Origin: Candidatus Saccharimonadota bacterium
GTDB taxonomy: Bacteria > Patescibacteriota > Saccharimonadia > Saccharimonadales > Saccharimonadaceae
NCBI GenBank assembly: GCA_030530605.1
Contig: JAUMUO010000005.1
Coordinates: 1-40,979, forward strand
Reading direction: 5' to 3'
Length of the DNA: 40,979 nucleotides
A program made the translations under genes and the position numbers. Within the stretch, counting starts at the first letter, position 1, and each line of letters begins with the position of its first letter. Of this stretch, positions 32,650 through 40,979 are shown piece after piece. Under the pieces are notes generated by a model that was not told the DNA's origin, did not search any database, and saw only the letters and a program-made list of their open reading frames with translations.

Positions 32650-33831
32650 ATGATAACGTTTATGGCAACCGGCCCAGACGGGCAAAATGAATTAGAAAAC
32701 ATCGACTTAAACCCGGCTAAGAAATTTGCGGAAGAACTTCGGGGCGACCCGATGGCCGGCTGGCTCACCGTGCCAGTGGACCGGGCGGAGCTTCTCAAAA
32801 TCAAGCAGACAGCCGAGGCTGTTAATCAAAATTCTGAATACTTAGTTTGTGTTGGTATCGGCGGTTCCTACCTCGGCCATAAAGCTATTATTGACGCACT
32901 TATCCCGAAATCCAAGACCAAAATTCTCTATGCCGGCAATAATTTAAGCACTCTTTCATTAAAGAAAGTTCTAGATGAAATCGATGGCAAAGATTTCTCG
33001 GTCAATGTGATTTCAAAATCCGGAACAACTTTAGAGCCGTCGCTAGCCTTCGAAGTTTTGAAAAAGAAATTGATGGAGCGCTACAAAGATGAAGACCGGG
33101 TAAAAAGTCGGATTTTTGCGACGACCGATGCGCGCTCTGGCGCTCTCCACGACGAGGCCGAAGAAAAGGGTTATACTACTTTTGTGGTGCCGGATAATAT
33201 CGGCGGCCGCTACTCTGTCCTCACCGCCGTGGGGCTGTTCCCACTTGCCGTTGCCGGGGTAGATATTGATAAATTGCTCTTTGGCGCCACCGCCGAAAAA
33301 GACGAGTTTATGACAAATCTTGCCAAAAATTCCAATGTCCCATCCGAGCTTGCGCCGCTTTCTTATGCTACCATCCGCCAAAAATATCACGGCAAATATC
33401 ACGATGTTGAAATTCTCGCCAGCTTTGAGCCCGAGCTTCAGACCTTACAGGAATGGTGGAAGCAGCTCTTTGGCGAGTCAGAAGGGAAAGACGGCAAGGG
33501 TATTTTCCCAGCCAGTGTAATTTATACAACAGACCTCCACTCGCTTGGGCAATATCTCCAGCAGGGCCGCAGAAACATTATTGAAACTTTCCTAAAAATC
33601 CCGCTAGAAGGATACAACGACATTGCTGAACGTGCCACTATCGCCGCCCACAAAGAGGGCAAAATTCCAGTTTTTGAAATTGGCGTTAAACAACTCGACG
33701 AGGAAAATCTCGGTCGGTTAATTTATTTCTTTGAGCTTTCCTGTGCCATCTCTGCTAAAATTCAAGGTGTCAATCCTTTCGACCAGCCGGGCGTAGAAAC
33801 TTATAAGAAAAACATTAAAAGTATGCTATAA
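32650..33831 (+). CDS. pgi: Glucose-6-phosphate isomerase
   Basis: 393 aa, shorter than the roughly 450 aa Bacillus-type enzyme. Interconverts glucose-6-phosphate and fructose-6-phosphate. Visible: VCVGIGGSYLGHKAIIDAL, NVISKSGTTLEPSLAFEVLKKKL (phosphate-binding SIS motif), GGRYSVLTAVGLFPLAVAG, QGRRNIIETFL and a C-terminal NPFDQPGVETYKKNIK. The reduction is mainly at the N terminus. TGT-TATAAT ends 6 bases before the ATG, so it is leaderless. gpmI follows, with its own promoter overlapping the pgi 3' end. Confidence 0.94.
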   Translation: MITFMATGPDGQNELENIDLNPAKKFAEELRGDPMAGWLTVPVDRAELLKIKQTAEAVNQNSEYLVCVGIGGSYLGHKAIIDALIPKSKTKILYAGNNLSTLSLKKVLDEIDGKDFSVNVISKSGTTLEPSLAFEVLKKKLMERYKDEDRVKSRIFATTDARSGALHDEAEEKGYTTFVVPDNIGGRYSVLTAVGLFPLAVAGVDIDKLLFGATAEKDEFMTNLAKNSNVPSELAPLSYATIRQKYHGKYHDVEILASFEPELQTLQEWWKQLFGESEGKDGKGIFPASVIYTTDLHSLGQYLQQGRRNIIETFLKIPLEGYNDIAERATIAAHKEGKIPVFEIGVKQLDEENLGRLIYFFELSCAISAKIQGVNPFDQPGVETYKKNIKSML

Positions 33832-33856
33832 TAAGCATAAGCAAAAAGGAGTGGGA

Positions 33857-35467
33857 ATGAAATTAGAATACGAAGGACCAGTTGTACTTGCCATTATGGA
33901 CGGGGTGGGGCTCCGCCGCGAGTTGGTTGGCAATGCCGTCAAACTTGCGCACACCGAATTTTTGAATCTCGCAGTTAAAAATTATCCGTCCACGGGACTG
34001 CTTGCCTCCGGCGAAGCGGTCGGTGTATTAAAGGGTGATATGGGTAATTCCGAAGTTGGCCACAATGCTATCGGCTCTGGCCAAATTATCAAGCAGGGCA
34101 TCGCAAGGGTAGAAGAGGCTTTTGAAACTGGCGCTGTCTGGAAGACTCAGGCTTGGCAAGATGTAATGGCCCGCATCCGCGAGAACCCAGATTCGACTCT
34201 CCATTTTTCCGGTATTTTCTCCGACGGCAAAGTCCACTCTTCGATTGACCACCTAAAAAGGATGATTAGCCGTGCTCATCAGGAAGGCGTTCGCCACATT
34301 CGCATCCACGCCGTTTTGGATGGCCGGGATGTCCCGCCTCAATCGGCCGAAAAATACATTAATGAAGTAGAGTACTTCATATCTTCCCTGGAGCGTGCAG
34401 AAAATGCCACTTTGGACTACAAAATCGCTTCTGGCGGTGGCCGGATGGTTTACGTTGCGGACCGCTACGAAAGCGACTGGGATATAGTAAAAAATGGTTG
34501 GGATGCTATCGTTTGGGGTCAGGCCGAGCGCAAATTCCTCTCCGCGTCCGAGGCCATCGACACTTTCCGCACCGAAGACCCCGGGCTTCAAGACCAATAT
34601 ATTCCGCCTTTTGTGATTACCGACATTGAAAATCGCCCCATCGGCACCGTTAAAGACGGCGACAGCTTCATCTATTTCGACTTCCGCGCTGACCGTGCCA
34701 TCGAAATTGCCGAGGCCTTTACCTATGAAGAATTTCCGTATTTTGACCGTGGCACCGAAAATAACCGCCGCCTGGATGTCTATTTCGTCGGTATGACCGA
34801 ATATAATTCTGACACCCACGTCCCGGAGCATCGCCTGGTTGAGCCGGTCGAGATTAAAGATACTCTAAATACTTTCCTCGGTTCCAGAAATATCTCTGAT
34901 CTCGCCGTTTCCGAAACGGTTAAATTCGGGCATATTACTTATTACTTCAACGGCAACAGTTATGAAGAAGCTCCTGGCGAGAAACACATTGAAATTCCGT
35001 CCGACACCCAGCCGTTCAACACTCGTCCCTGGATGAAGTCCGCCGAGATTACCGACGAAGTTCTAAAAGAAGCCGAGAATTTCAAATTCATCCGCTTGAA
35101 TTTCCCGGGTGGAGATATGGTCGGGCACTTCGCCGAGCTTGAGCCGACGATTACTGCGATGGAGGCCATCGATATTCAGCTTGGTCGTATCGCTAAAATG
35201 GTAGATGATTTAGGCGGCGTGCTTATCATTACCGCAGACCACGGCAACGCCGAAGAGCTCACCGACGAAAACGGTGTCCCGAAAACCGCCCATTCCACTA
35301 GCCCCGTTCCGTTCATTGTTTATGATAATTCCAAAAACCGTGACAAATATGAACTCAAAAGAGTTGAGAACGCCGGCCTCTCTAATATCGCCGCCACTTT
35401 AGCTCTGTTCCTCGGGCAGGAAGACTACCCTTCCGTCTGGCGTGAACCGTTGATAAAATTACTCTAG
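33857..35467 (+). CDS. gpmI: 2,3-bisphosphoglycerate-independent phosphoglycerate mutase
   Basis: 536 aa. Metal-dependent alkaline-phosphatase-superfamily mutase converting 3- to 2-phosphoglycerate. Visible: AIMDGVGLR (first metal Asp), MGNSEVGHNAIGSG with the catalytic Ser, HIRIHAVLDGRDVPPQSA, FRADRAIEIAEAF, NFPGGDMVGHFAELEPTITAMEAID, ITADHGNAEEL and KTAHSTSPVPFI. A GTG at 33851 is in frame but is part of the Shine-Dalgarno AAAGGAG, so the ATG at 33857 is the better start. A TGC-TATAAT promoter at about 33826-33831 overlaps the pgi stop. Confidence 0.95.
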   Translation: MKLEYEGPVVLAIMDGVGLRRELVGNAVKLAHTEFLNLAVKNYPSTGLLASGEAVGVLKGDMGNSEVGHNAIGSGQIIKQGIARVEEAFETGAVWKTQAWQDVMARIRENPDSTLHFSGIFSDGKVHSSIDHLKRMISRAHQEGVRHIRIHAVLDGRDVPPQSAEKYINEVEYFISSLERAENATLDYKIASGGGRMVYVADRYESDWDIVKNGWDAIVWGQAERKFLSASEAIDTFRTEDPGLQDQYIPPFVITDIENRPIGTVKDGDSFIYFDFRADRAIEIAEAFTYEEFPYFDRGTENNRRLDVYFVGMTEYNSDTHVPEHRLVEPVEIKDTLNTFLGSRNISDLAVSETVKFGHITYYFNGNSYEEAPGEKHIEIPSDTQPFNTRPWMKSAEITDEVLKEAENFKFIRLNFPGGDMVGHFAELEPTITAMEAIDIQLGRIAKMVDDLGGVLIITADHGNAEELTDENGVPKTAHSTSPVPFIVYDNSKNRDKYELKRVENAGLSNIAATLALFLGQEDYPSVWREPLIKLL

Positions 35468-35499
35468 TCAAACTTGAAAATTAGTGCTATTATAGCGAT

Positions 35500-36342
35500 A
35501 TGGAAAAGATTACAAAGGCTATTATCCCTGTTGCCGGTTGGGGCACCAGACGTTTGCCTATCACCAAGATTATTGAAAAATCAATGTTACCAGTGGGGAA
35601 TCGCCCGCTCGTAGATTACTCCGTTCAGGAGCTGATCAAAGCTGGCGTTAAAGATATTTATATGATTGTTTCTAACGTTGAACCTTGTCAGGTGCGGGCT
35701 TATTACCGAGATAATTTGGCCCTAAACCTCTATCTCAAAGAACGTGGTAAGGCAGACCGTCTCGAAAAGGCTAAGACGATTGCCGACGACGTAAAGATTC
35801 ATTATATTACGCAAGATCCGTCCGGTAAATACGGCACGGCCATCCCGATCGCTCTGGCAGTAGAAGAATATAATTTGAATGAGCCGATTTTGTATTACAT
35901 GGGCGACGATTTTATCTGGAACCCGGACGGCCCTTCGGCCACGGATTTGCTGACCGGCGCCGTAAAAGACCGAACCGAAAGCGCGATTTATGGTTTGGAG
36001 CTTTCCCCCGAGGAAACTACGAAATTTGCGGCTCTCACCTCTGACAAAGATGGTTTTCTGACCGGCATTGTTGAAAAACCGCCGGTTGAAGAGGCTAGCG
36101 GCAAACTCTCAAGTGTCGGGAAATATATTTTGAGCCCGGAGCTCTTAAAAGAAATTGTAAAATATGTTCAGGAAAACGACTTCGGCCCAGAAGACCAAGA
36201 ATACATGATTACCGACCCGATTGAAACTTATATCAAATCTGGCGGCAAAATGCGCGTTGTAAAGGGCGAAGGTGAACAGCTAGACGGCGGCACCCTCGAG
36301 GGTTGGGTCCACGCCAACAACGTTGTCTGCGGCGGAAAATAG
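35500..36342 (+). CDS. galU: UTP-glucose-1-phosphate uridylyltransferase
   Basis: 280 aa. Nucleotidyltransferase making UDP-glucose for envelope sugars. Signature AIIPVAGWGTRRLPITKIIEKSMLPVGNRPLVDYSVQEL with the nucleotide-binding loop and catalytic Lys, then ITQDPSGKYGTAIPIALA, YYMGDDFIW and VGKYILSPELL. The usual GAGLGTR is GWGTRR here, a small variation. Leaderless: TGC-TATTAT ends 6 bases before the ATG. The next gene is the HTH-MurA fusion, so the two belong to envelope precursor supply. Confidence 0.9.
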   Translation: MEKITKAIIPVAGWGTRRLPITKIIEKSMLPVGNRPLVDYSVQELIKAGVKDIYMIVSNVEPCQVRAYYRDNLALNLYLKERGKADRLEKAKTIADDVKIHYITQDPSGKYGTAIPIALAVEEYNLNEPILYYMGDDFIWNPDGPSATDLLTGAVKDRTESAIYGLELSPEETTKFAALTSDKDGFLTGIVEKPPVEEASGKLSSVGKYILSPELLKEIVKYVQENDFGPEDQEYMITDPIETYIKSGGKMRVVKGEGEQLDGGTLEGWVHANNVVCGGK

Positions 36343-36379
36343 TCTTGCTTAATTATTCATCCTGTGATATAATTTTGCT

Positions 36380-37924
36380 ATGAGTAAACAGCAAAGATAT
36401 CAGGAGGCGATTGGCTCCGTCATTTCTCGGATGCGCCTTGATAAAGGCCTGACCCAGACTGAGCTCGCCGAGGCGGTTGGCACTTCCCAGTCAGCTATTC
36501 ACCGCATTGAAAAAGGCGGCCAAAACATTTCTCTAGAGATGATTAATAAGCTCTCGAAGTTTTTTGGTTCTTCAATTCTCTCTATTAACACTTCCACCAC
36601 TCAATCTCTCCAGATTAACGGCGGTAAAGAACTTTCCGGCGAAATCACTACATACACCTCTAAAAACGCTGCCGTTGGTCTACTCTGTGCTTCGCTCGTC
36701 AACTCCGGCAAGACCACTTTTCATCATCTTGCCCGCATCGAGGAAGTTTTTCGTATTGTAGAAGTTTTGGAAAGTATTGGTGTTAAATGCCGCTGGATTA
36801 ACCGCAAGCGCGACCTCGAAATTATATCACCAAAAGAATTAAAACTTGAAGAAATGGATATTGAAGCTGCTAGAAAAACCCGCTCCATTATTATGTTTAT
36901 GGGCCCGCTCCTACATCGCTACGAAAAATTCCGCCTGCCCTATGCTGGTGGTTGTTCACTTGGCACCCGCACCGTTGAGCCGCACCTAAAGGCGCTAGAT
37001 GCTTTCGGCCTTAATGTTGATGCCGAAAGAAACAGTGGCTTCTATGAAATCACCGTTAAAAAACCGGCCGGCAGCCCGGACCGCAAAATCGTCCTTACCG
37101 AGCGTGGTGACACTGTGACCGAAAATATCTTGATGGCCGCTGCTCTCTATCCTGGTAAGACCACCATCATCGGCGCTTCGCCAAACTATATGGTTCAAGA
37201 CGTTTGTTTCTATCTCAAAAAACTTGGCGTGAAGATTTCTGGCATCGGCACCACCACTCTTAGAATTGAGGGCAAAGAGGAAATCGATGTCGATGTTGAT
37301 TATTCTCCGTCCGAAGACCCGATTGAGGCTATGTCCTTCATCGCTGCCGCTCTGGCTACTCACTCTGAAATTACTATCACCCGCGCGCCAATTGAATTTC
37401 TAGAATATGAGCTAGAAGTCTTAAAGGATATGCACGCCAAAATTGAAGTTTCCGAGGAATATCTTTCGCATAACGGCTACACTCGCTTGGCCGACATCAC
37501 CATTAAAAAATCCGATTTAGTTGCGCCGGTTGATAAAATTCACCCCCTCCCGTTCCCGGGTCTAAACATCGATAACCTCCCGTTCTTCTCCGTCATCGCC
37601 GCCACCGCCGAGGGCCGCACCTTGATTCACGACTGGGTTTTTGAAAACCGCGCGATTTACAGCACTGAACTTGCGAACTTAAACGCCAAGGTTGAACTTC
37701 TTGACGCCCACCGCATTTATGTGGAAGGACCTACTAATTGGCGTCCAGCCGAGTTAGTTGCGCCGCCGGCCCTGCGTCCGTCCGTGGTAATTCTTATCGC
37801 GATGCTGGCTGCTCCCGGCACTTCTATTCTTCGTAATGTCTACCCGATTAACCGCGGCTACCAAGATTTCGCCGCTAGGCTTCGCCACCTCGGCGCCGAC
37901 GTCCATCCATTAACTGGTATCTAA
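36380..37924 (+). CDS. HTH (XRE)-UDP-GlcNAc 1-carboxyvinyltransferase (MurA) fusion
   Basis: 514 aa. Residues 1-65 are a Cro/CI-type helix-turn-helix: ISRMRLDKGLTQTELAEAVGTSQSAIHRIEKGGQNISLEMINKLSKFFG. Residues about 75-514 are an EPT-fold enolpyruvyl transferase. MurA catalytic elements are kept: the SKNAA pair (equivalent of K22/N23) and GGCSLGTRTVEPHL with the PEP-binding Cys (equivalent of C115). The usual FPTDMQ segment reads FPGLNIDNLPFF. Because catalytic residues are present it may be an active MurA that also binds DNA, a trigger enzyme sensing UDP-GlcNAc. Leaderless start 6 bases after TGA-TATAAT. It overlaps the convergent uvrD by 4 bases. Confidence 0.88.
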   Translation: MSKQQRYQEAIGSVISRMRLDKGLTQTELAEAVGTSQSAIHRIEKGGQNISLEMINKLSKFFGSSILSINTSTTQSLQINGGKELSGEITTYTSKNAAVGLLCASLVNSGKTTFHHLARIEEVFRIVEVLESIGVKCRWINRKRDLEIISPKELKLEEMDIEAARKTRSIIMFMGPLLHRYEKFRLPYAGGCSLGTRTVEPHLKALDAFGLNVDAERNSGFYEITVKKPAGSPDRKIVLTERGDTVTENILMAAALYPGKTTIIGASPNYMVQDVCFYLKKLGVKISGIGTTTLRIEGKEEIDVDVDYSPSEDPIEAMSFIAAALATHSEITITRAPIEFLEYELEVLKDMHAKIEVSEEYLSHNGYTRLADITIKKSDLVAPVDKIHPLPFPGLNIDNLPFFSVIAATAEGRTLIHDWVFENRAIYSTELANLNAKVELLDAHRIYVEGPTNWRPAELVAPPALRPSVVILIAMLAAPGTSILRNVYPINRGYQDFAARLRHLGADVHPLTGI

Positions 37925-39921
37925 TTATAAACCGGCAAATCGTCAGGGAAGGGGTCTGTGTCCCAGTCGTCCGGGAAATCATTATCCGTGATTTCATCTG
38001 AGGACCCGTAAGGGTTGTAACCTAATTCGCCGAGGAACCGCGACGGCTCAGTATAATTTCTGGTGCCAAAAGTAAACCGCGACTTCGCATAAGTAAGATA
38101 CAATTTTTCTTTTGCGCGCGTCATCCCGACATAGGCCAACCGCCGTTCTTCCTCCAGACTCATATTGTCATCATAACTTCTCGAACTTGGAAACAAGCCT
38201 TCTTCCATCCCCACCAAGAACACGACCGGAAATTCCAGCCCCTTCGCCGCGTGAAGGGTCATCAGAGTCACCGAATTTTTAGAGGATTCTTCGTCCGCCG
38301 AGGACATCAAAGTCGCGTCCGCCAAAAATTCTTCCAGATTTTCATAAGGCGCCGCGTTGGAAGCTAGGACCGAAAGGTTCTCTAACCGCTCTTCGCCGCT
38401 CGGCGTACCATCGGAAAGTAGCTCAGCAAAATTAAAATAGGAAACCGCATAATTAATAATTTCCATTGGCGACTTTTTCTCGGCGAGAGTTTTAGCAATA
38501 AATGCTTGAAACTTGGCAAAAGAATTTCTGGCCTTCGGCGCCAAGCCTTCCAAAATTTCGTCTGAGAGCAGGGGATTACTAATATCGGCTAAAAGTTCTA
38601 GCTCTAAAAGTCTGGCTGTAATTTTATTTAGGCTGGCCGTGCCAATACCCGGCAGCACATTATTTATCACTCTTTCTAGCGAAACTCGGTCCAGAGGATT
38701 AACCAGAACTTTTAAAATTGCCAGTACGTCTTTTACTTCCTTACGGTCATAAAAACGCACGCCACCCACAATCTTGTACGGAATTTTCGCGGCGATAAAG
38801 GCCTTTTCAAAAGTGTAGGACTGAGCGTTGGTACGATATAACACTGCGAAATCGGAAAAATCTCGTGGGTGCTCTTTAATTTTCATCGCCACATAGGCGG
38901 CTTCCTGGGTTTCGTCCATCAGACTTTCAATTTCTACCGGCTCGCCGTCTTTGGCCTCGGTGAATAATTCTTTGTCGGTGCGAGTTTTATTATTAGTAAT
39001 GATTTTTTGCGACGCCTTCAAAATGTTGCCGGTAGAGCGATAATTCTGCTCTAGTTTCACCACTTTCGCACCCGGAAAATCGCGTTCAAAATTCAAAATG
39101 TTGGTAAAATCTGCTCCGCGCCAAGAGTAAATCGACTGCCAGTCGTCGCCCACCACACAAATGTTGCGTTCCTCATTTACCAGCGATTTAATTAATTGGT
39201 ACTGGATATGGTTTGTATCTTGGTACTCGTCTATTAAAATATGCTTAAATTTTTCCTGCCACTTTTTCCGGACTTCCGGATTTTTCTTGAACAGCCGCGC
39301 GGTTTCTAAAAGCAAGTCGTCAAAATCCAGTGCCCCCGCCGTCTGCTTTTCTTTTTCATAACGCGCATAAATCTTGGCCGTTTGTTTTTGGTTTGGATAA
39401 TAGCAAGTCGCCTCATAATCGGACGGACTCATCCCATCATTTTTTGAGCTCGAAATCACCGACTGGACCAGCTTTGGTTTCAAAGTTTTGACATCAATTT
39501 TCAGATCTTTAGCGACCCGTTTAATTAAAGCCAACTGGTCCTCAGTATCATAAATTGTAAAATTCGGATTTAAGCCCGCCGCCTCGTGCTCGATATGTAA
39601 AATCTTTACACAAATGCCGTGGAAAGTACCCATATACGGCATAAAGTAGCGCGGTGCCGAAAGCCCGTCCGCCTTTTCCGGCTCCAAGATTTTGTATAGC
39701 CGGTTGCGCATTTCCTTTGCGGCTTTATTGGTAAAAGTCACCGCCAGAATATTCTGCGGATTAACGCCGTGCGCGATTAAGTTAGCGATGCGGTGAGTGA
39801 GAGTTTTAGTTTTGCCAGAACCAGCGCCCGCCAAAATCAACACCGGCCCTGAAAGCGTGCTAGCCGCATCGGCCTGGGCGGGGTTTAATCCTGCTAAAAT
39901 CGGGTTTTCTCCACTCTTCAT
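37921..39921 (-). CDS. uvrD: UvrD/PcrA-type DNA helicase
   Basis: 666 aa. SF1A 3'-5' helicase for excision repair and removal of RecA filaments. Motifs: LNPAQADAA (Q), ILAGAGSGKTKTLTHRIA (I), LAVTFTNKAAKEMRNRL (Ia), ILIDEYQDTN (II), CVVGDDWQSIYSWRGAD (III), LEQNYRSTGNIL (IV), VTLMTLHAAKGLEFPVVFL (V), EEERRLAYVGMTRAKEKLYL (VI). It lacks most of the C-terminal extension of E. coli UvrD. An in-frame ATG at 39939 is rejected because TGT-TATAAT lies between it and the ATG at 39921, 6 bases upstream. Confidence 0.94.
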   Translation of the reverse strand: MKSGENPILAGLNPAQADAASTLSGPVLILAGAGSGKTKTLTHRIANLIAHGVNPQNILAVTFTNKAAKEMRNRLYKILEPEKADGLSAPRYFMPYMGTFHGICVKILHIEHEAAGLNPNFTIYDTEDQLALIKRVAKDLKIDVKTLKPKLVQSVISSSKNDGMSPSDYEATCYYPNQKQTAKIYARYEKEKQTAGALDFDDLLLETARLFKKNPEVRKKWQEKFKHILIDEYQDTNHIQYQLIKSLVNEERNICVVGDDWQSIYSWRGADFTNILNFERDFPGAKVVKLEQNYRSTGNILKASQKIITNNKTRTDKELFTEAKDGEPVEIESLMDETQEAAYVAMKIKEHPRDFSDFAVLYRTNAQSYTFEKAFIAAKIPYKIVGGVRFYDRKEVKDVLAILKVLVNPLDRVSLERVINNVLPGIGTASLNKITARLLELELLADISNPLLSDEILEGLAPKARNSFAKFQAFIAKTLAEKKSPMEIINYAVSYFNFAELLSDGTPSGEERLENLSVLASNAAPYENLEEFLADATLMSSADEESSKNSVTLMTLHAAKGLEFPVVFLVGMEEGLFPSSRSYDDNMSLEEERRLAYVGMTRAKEKLYLTYAKSRFTFGTRNYTEPSRFLGELGYNPYGSSDEITDNDFPDDWDTDPFPDDLPVYN

Positions 39922-39939
39922 TATTCCATTATAACACAT

Positions 39940-39966
39940 CTGGCACTCTTGATATTAAACTGCCAA
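39940..39966 (+). promoter_or_regulatory. CIRCE-like HrcA operator
   Basis: Inverted repeat CTGGCACTC (39940-39948), 9-base spacer, AACTGCCAA (39958-39966). It matches CIRCE (TTAGCACTC-N9-GAGTGCTAA) at 7 of 9 and 6 of 9 positions with the exact spacing. It overlaps the hrcA -35. Confidence 0.7.
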
Positions 39967-39977
39967 AGTAGTATAAT
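39949..39977 (+). promoter_or_regulatory. hrcA promoter
   Basis: TTGATA (39949-39954, within the CIRCE spacer), 17 bases, TATAAT (39972-39977), ATG 6 bases later at 39984. HrcA bound to the CIRCE-like site would block it. Confidence 0.7.
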
Positions 39978-39983
39978 AAAATT

Positions 39984-40742
39984 ATGAATTTAACCGAACG
40001 TCAAAAAGAAATTCTCTTTGCCATTATTGAGGAGTATTCGGAGATGGCCGCCCCTGTTGGCAGTGTCACTCTGGCCAAACTTTTTGATGTGTCGTCTGCT
40101 ACTATTCGTGCTGAAATGGCGAAGCTTGAAAGCCTCGGTCTAATTGCCCAGCCTCACACTTCCGCTGGTCGCATCCCGACCGATGCCGGCTATCGTCTTT
40201 ATGTCAACTCCATGACCGAAGAAGTAGACCGTAAAATCGACGAGGATTTTTATGCTTCTCCCCTTCAAAATCGCATCAGCCAGCCGTCTTTAGATCGCTC
40301 GGCTCACGCTTTGGAACTTCGGGTGGTTTCTCAAACTCGCGCAGACCACGCTATCCGTGGCGCGGTAGATTCCCTAGTTGAACTCACCGGAAACCTTGGC
40401 CTTGCTACAATCGGGGACCAGCTTTATCTCGCCGGCATTTCCCGTCTTTTTACCCAGCCGGAATTTAGCGATAGCGCCCGTGTCCAGGCCGTGGCTAAAT
40501 TATTAGACAACCTTGAGCCGTGGCTTCGCGAGGCTTCGCCTGGCGACCCGCTAAACATTTTCATCGGCCAAGAAAATCCAATCGGCAAAAGTTCAGAAGT
40601 TTCGCTCATTATTAGCAAGTTCCGCTCGCCTTACTCGGATAATAGTTATATTGGTGTGCTTGGCCCCACTCGCCAGAATTACAGTCGGGTGATGTCTTTG
40701 GTTCGCCACGCTGGTAATACTTTGGAGGAAATTTTACTATGA
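39984..40742 (+). CDS. hrcA: Heat-inducible transcription repressor HrcA
   Basis: 252 aa versus about 340 in Bacillus. The N-terminal winged helix is complete (LTERQKEILFAIIEEYSEMAAPVGS...SSATIRAEMAKLESLGLIAQPHTSAGRIPTDAGYRLYV). The middle GAF-like region is reduced, while the C-terminal block (SLIISKFRSPYSDNSYIGVLGPTRQNYSRVMSLV) is kept. It represses heat-shock operons through CIRCE; the CIRCE-like site just upstream indicates autoregulation. It overlaps grpE by ATGA. Confidence 0.93.
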   Translation: MNLTERQKEILFAIIEEYSEMAAPVGSVTLAKLFDVSSATIRAEMAKLESLGLIAQPHTSAGRIPTDAGYRLYVNSMTEEVDRKIDEDFYASPLQNRISQPSLDRSAHALELRVVSQTRADHAIRGAVDSLVELTGNLGLATIGDQLYLAGISRLFTQPEFSDSARVQAVAKLLDNLEPWLREASPGDPLNIFIGQENPIGKSSEVSLIISKFRSPYSDNSYIGVLGPTRQNYSRVMSLVRHAGNTLEEILL

Positions 40743-40979
40743 AAAAAGATGCTACAAAAAGCGCAGTAGATAACGCCGCAAATGACGCCCTAAACGACAA
40801 AATCGCCGAGCTTACGAGTGACCTTCAGCGCACCCGCGCCGATTTTGAAAATTACCGCAAACAAATGGATGCCCAAAAAGCCTCCGTGATTAATCTAGCA
40901 AAACTCGACACCGTCTCAAAAGTCTTGCCGCTTCTTGATGATATAGACCGCGCGATTGCTGCCACGCCGGAATTAAAGC
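40739..40979 (+). CDS. grpE: Nucleotide exchange factor GrpE (3' truncated by window end)
   Basis: First 80 codons: charged start MKKDATKSAVDNAA, long helix KIAELTSDLQRTRADFENYRKQMDAQ (the GrpE coiled coil with the ADFENYRK hallmark), then KVLPLLDDIDRAI. GrpE releases ADP from DnaK. The ATGA overlap with hrcA (40739-40742) shows translational coupling; dnaK is expected further downstream but is outside the window. Confidence 0.93.
   Translation, partial: MKKDATKSAVDNAANDALNDKIAELTSDLQRTRADFENYRKQMDAQKASVINLAKLDTVSKVLPLLDDIDRAIAATPELK

Noticed and set aside
1-40979. CRISPR array or insertion sequence
   Set aside because: No regularly spaced direct repeats and no transposase frame were seen. 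The only long repeat pair is TR/VR.
1-40979. UGA recoded to Gly as in Absconditabacteria/Gracilibacteria
   Set aside because: UGA ends conserved genes at the expected place (for example the hrcA and accessory gene stops), and full-length housekeeping proteins read without in-frame UGA.

Overview
The window looks like a chromosomal segment of a Patescibacteria/CPR bacterium, most likely Candidatus Saccharibacteria (TM7). This is inferred from gene content and compactness, not from a marker-gene tree. Housekeeping proteins are shortened (MetRS 473 aa, HrcA 252 aa, glucose-6-phosphate isomerase 393 aa, UvrD 666 aa). Genes are tightly packed and UGA is an ordinary stop. Many genes have an extended -10 box (TGn-TATAAT) only 6-9 bases before the start codon, so they are probably transcribed as leaderless mRNAs. 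A smaller set has a 5' UTR with a clear Shine-Dalgarno sequence (recA, aquaporin, RNase J, gpmI, several membrane proteins).

Layout. 1-4136: end of a Pro/Ala-rich membrane protein, a secreted HNH nuclease, recA-nudix-recX, and a PRC-barrel protein. 4156-8864: tilS, a secreted DUF3152-like metalloprotease, a coiled-coil membrane protein, lepA, an adenylate-kinase-like protein, and a 32-aa membrane peptide. 8961-12089: a large surface protein with an Asp/Pro stalk and a sorting-like C terminus, then an Rpf/YabE-like DUF348-G5-transglycosylase protein. 12091-23509: rsmA, metG, an unorthodox aquaporin, pheST, a membrane FKBP, sbcB, small membrane proteins and murJ.

23540-28100 is the highlight: a complete diversity-generating retroelement (DGR). 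It has a secreted target protein with a C-terminal FISUMP/C-type-lectin-like domain ending in a variable repeat (VR, 25139-25369), an accessory protein, and a DGR reverse transcriptase with the IGNLTSQ and YVDD motifs. A 231-bp template repeat (TR) lies at 27610-27840. I aligned VR and TR by hand: they differ at 18 positions and every one is an adenine in the TR. The TR lies downstream of the RT on the opposite strand, so the template RNA must be transcribed convergently to the RT from a promoter between the TR and pilB. The accessory gene also carries two tandem perfect palindromes inside its reading frame.

28170-40979: pilB and RNase J on the minus strand; tRNA-Leu(CAG); a 490-bp non-coding stretch with a long hairpin and a possible 23-aa ORF; glycolytic pgi and gpmI; galU; a MurA-type enolpyruvyl transferase fused to an N-terminal HTH domain; uvrD; and hrcA-grpE behind a CIRCE-like operator. 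grpE runs off the window end and the first gene runs off the start.

The genes form three themes: an information-processing core (recA, recX, uvrD, sbcB, lepA, rsmA, metG, pheST, tilS), an envelope set (murJ, HTH-MurA, galU, Rpf-like enzyme, PilB, surface proteins), and the DGR that diversifies one surface protein, plausibly to vary contacts with host cells.
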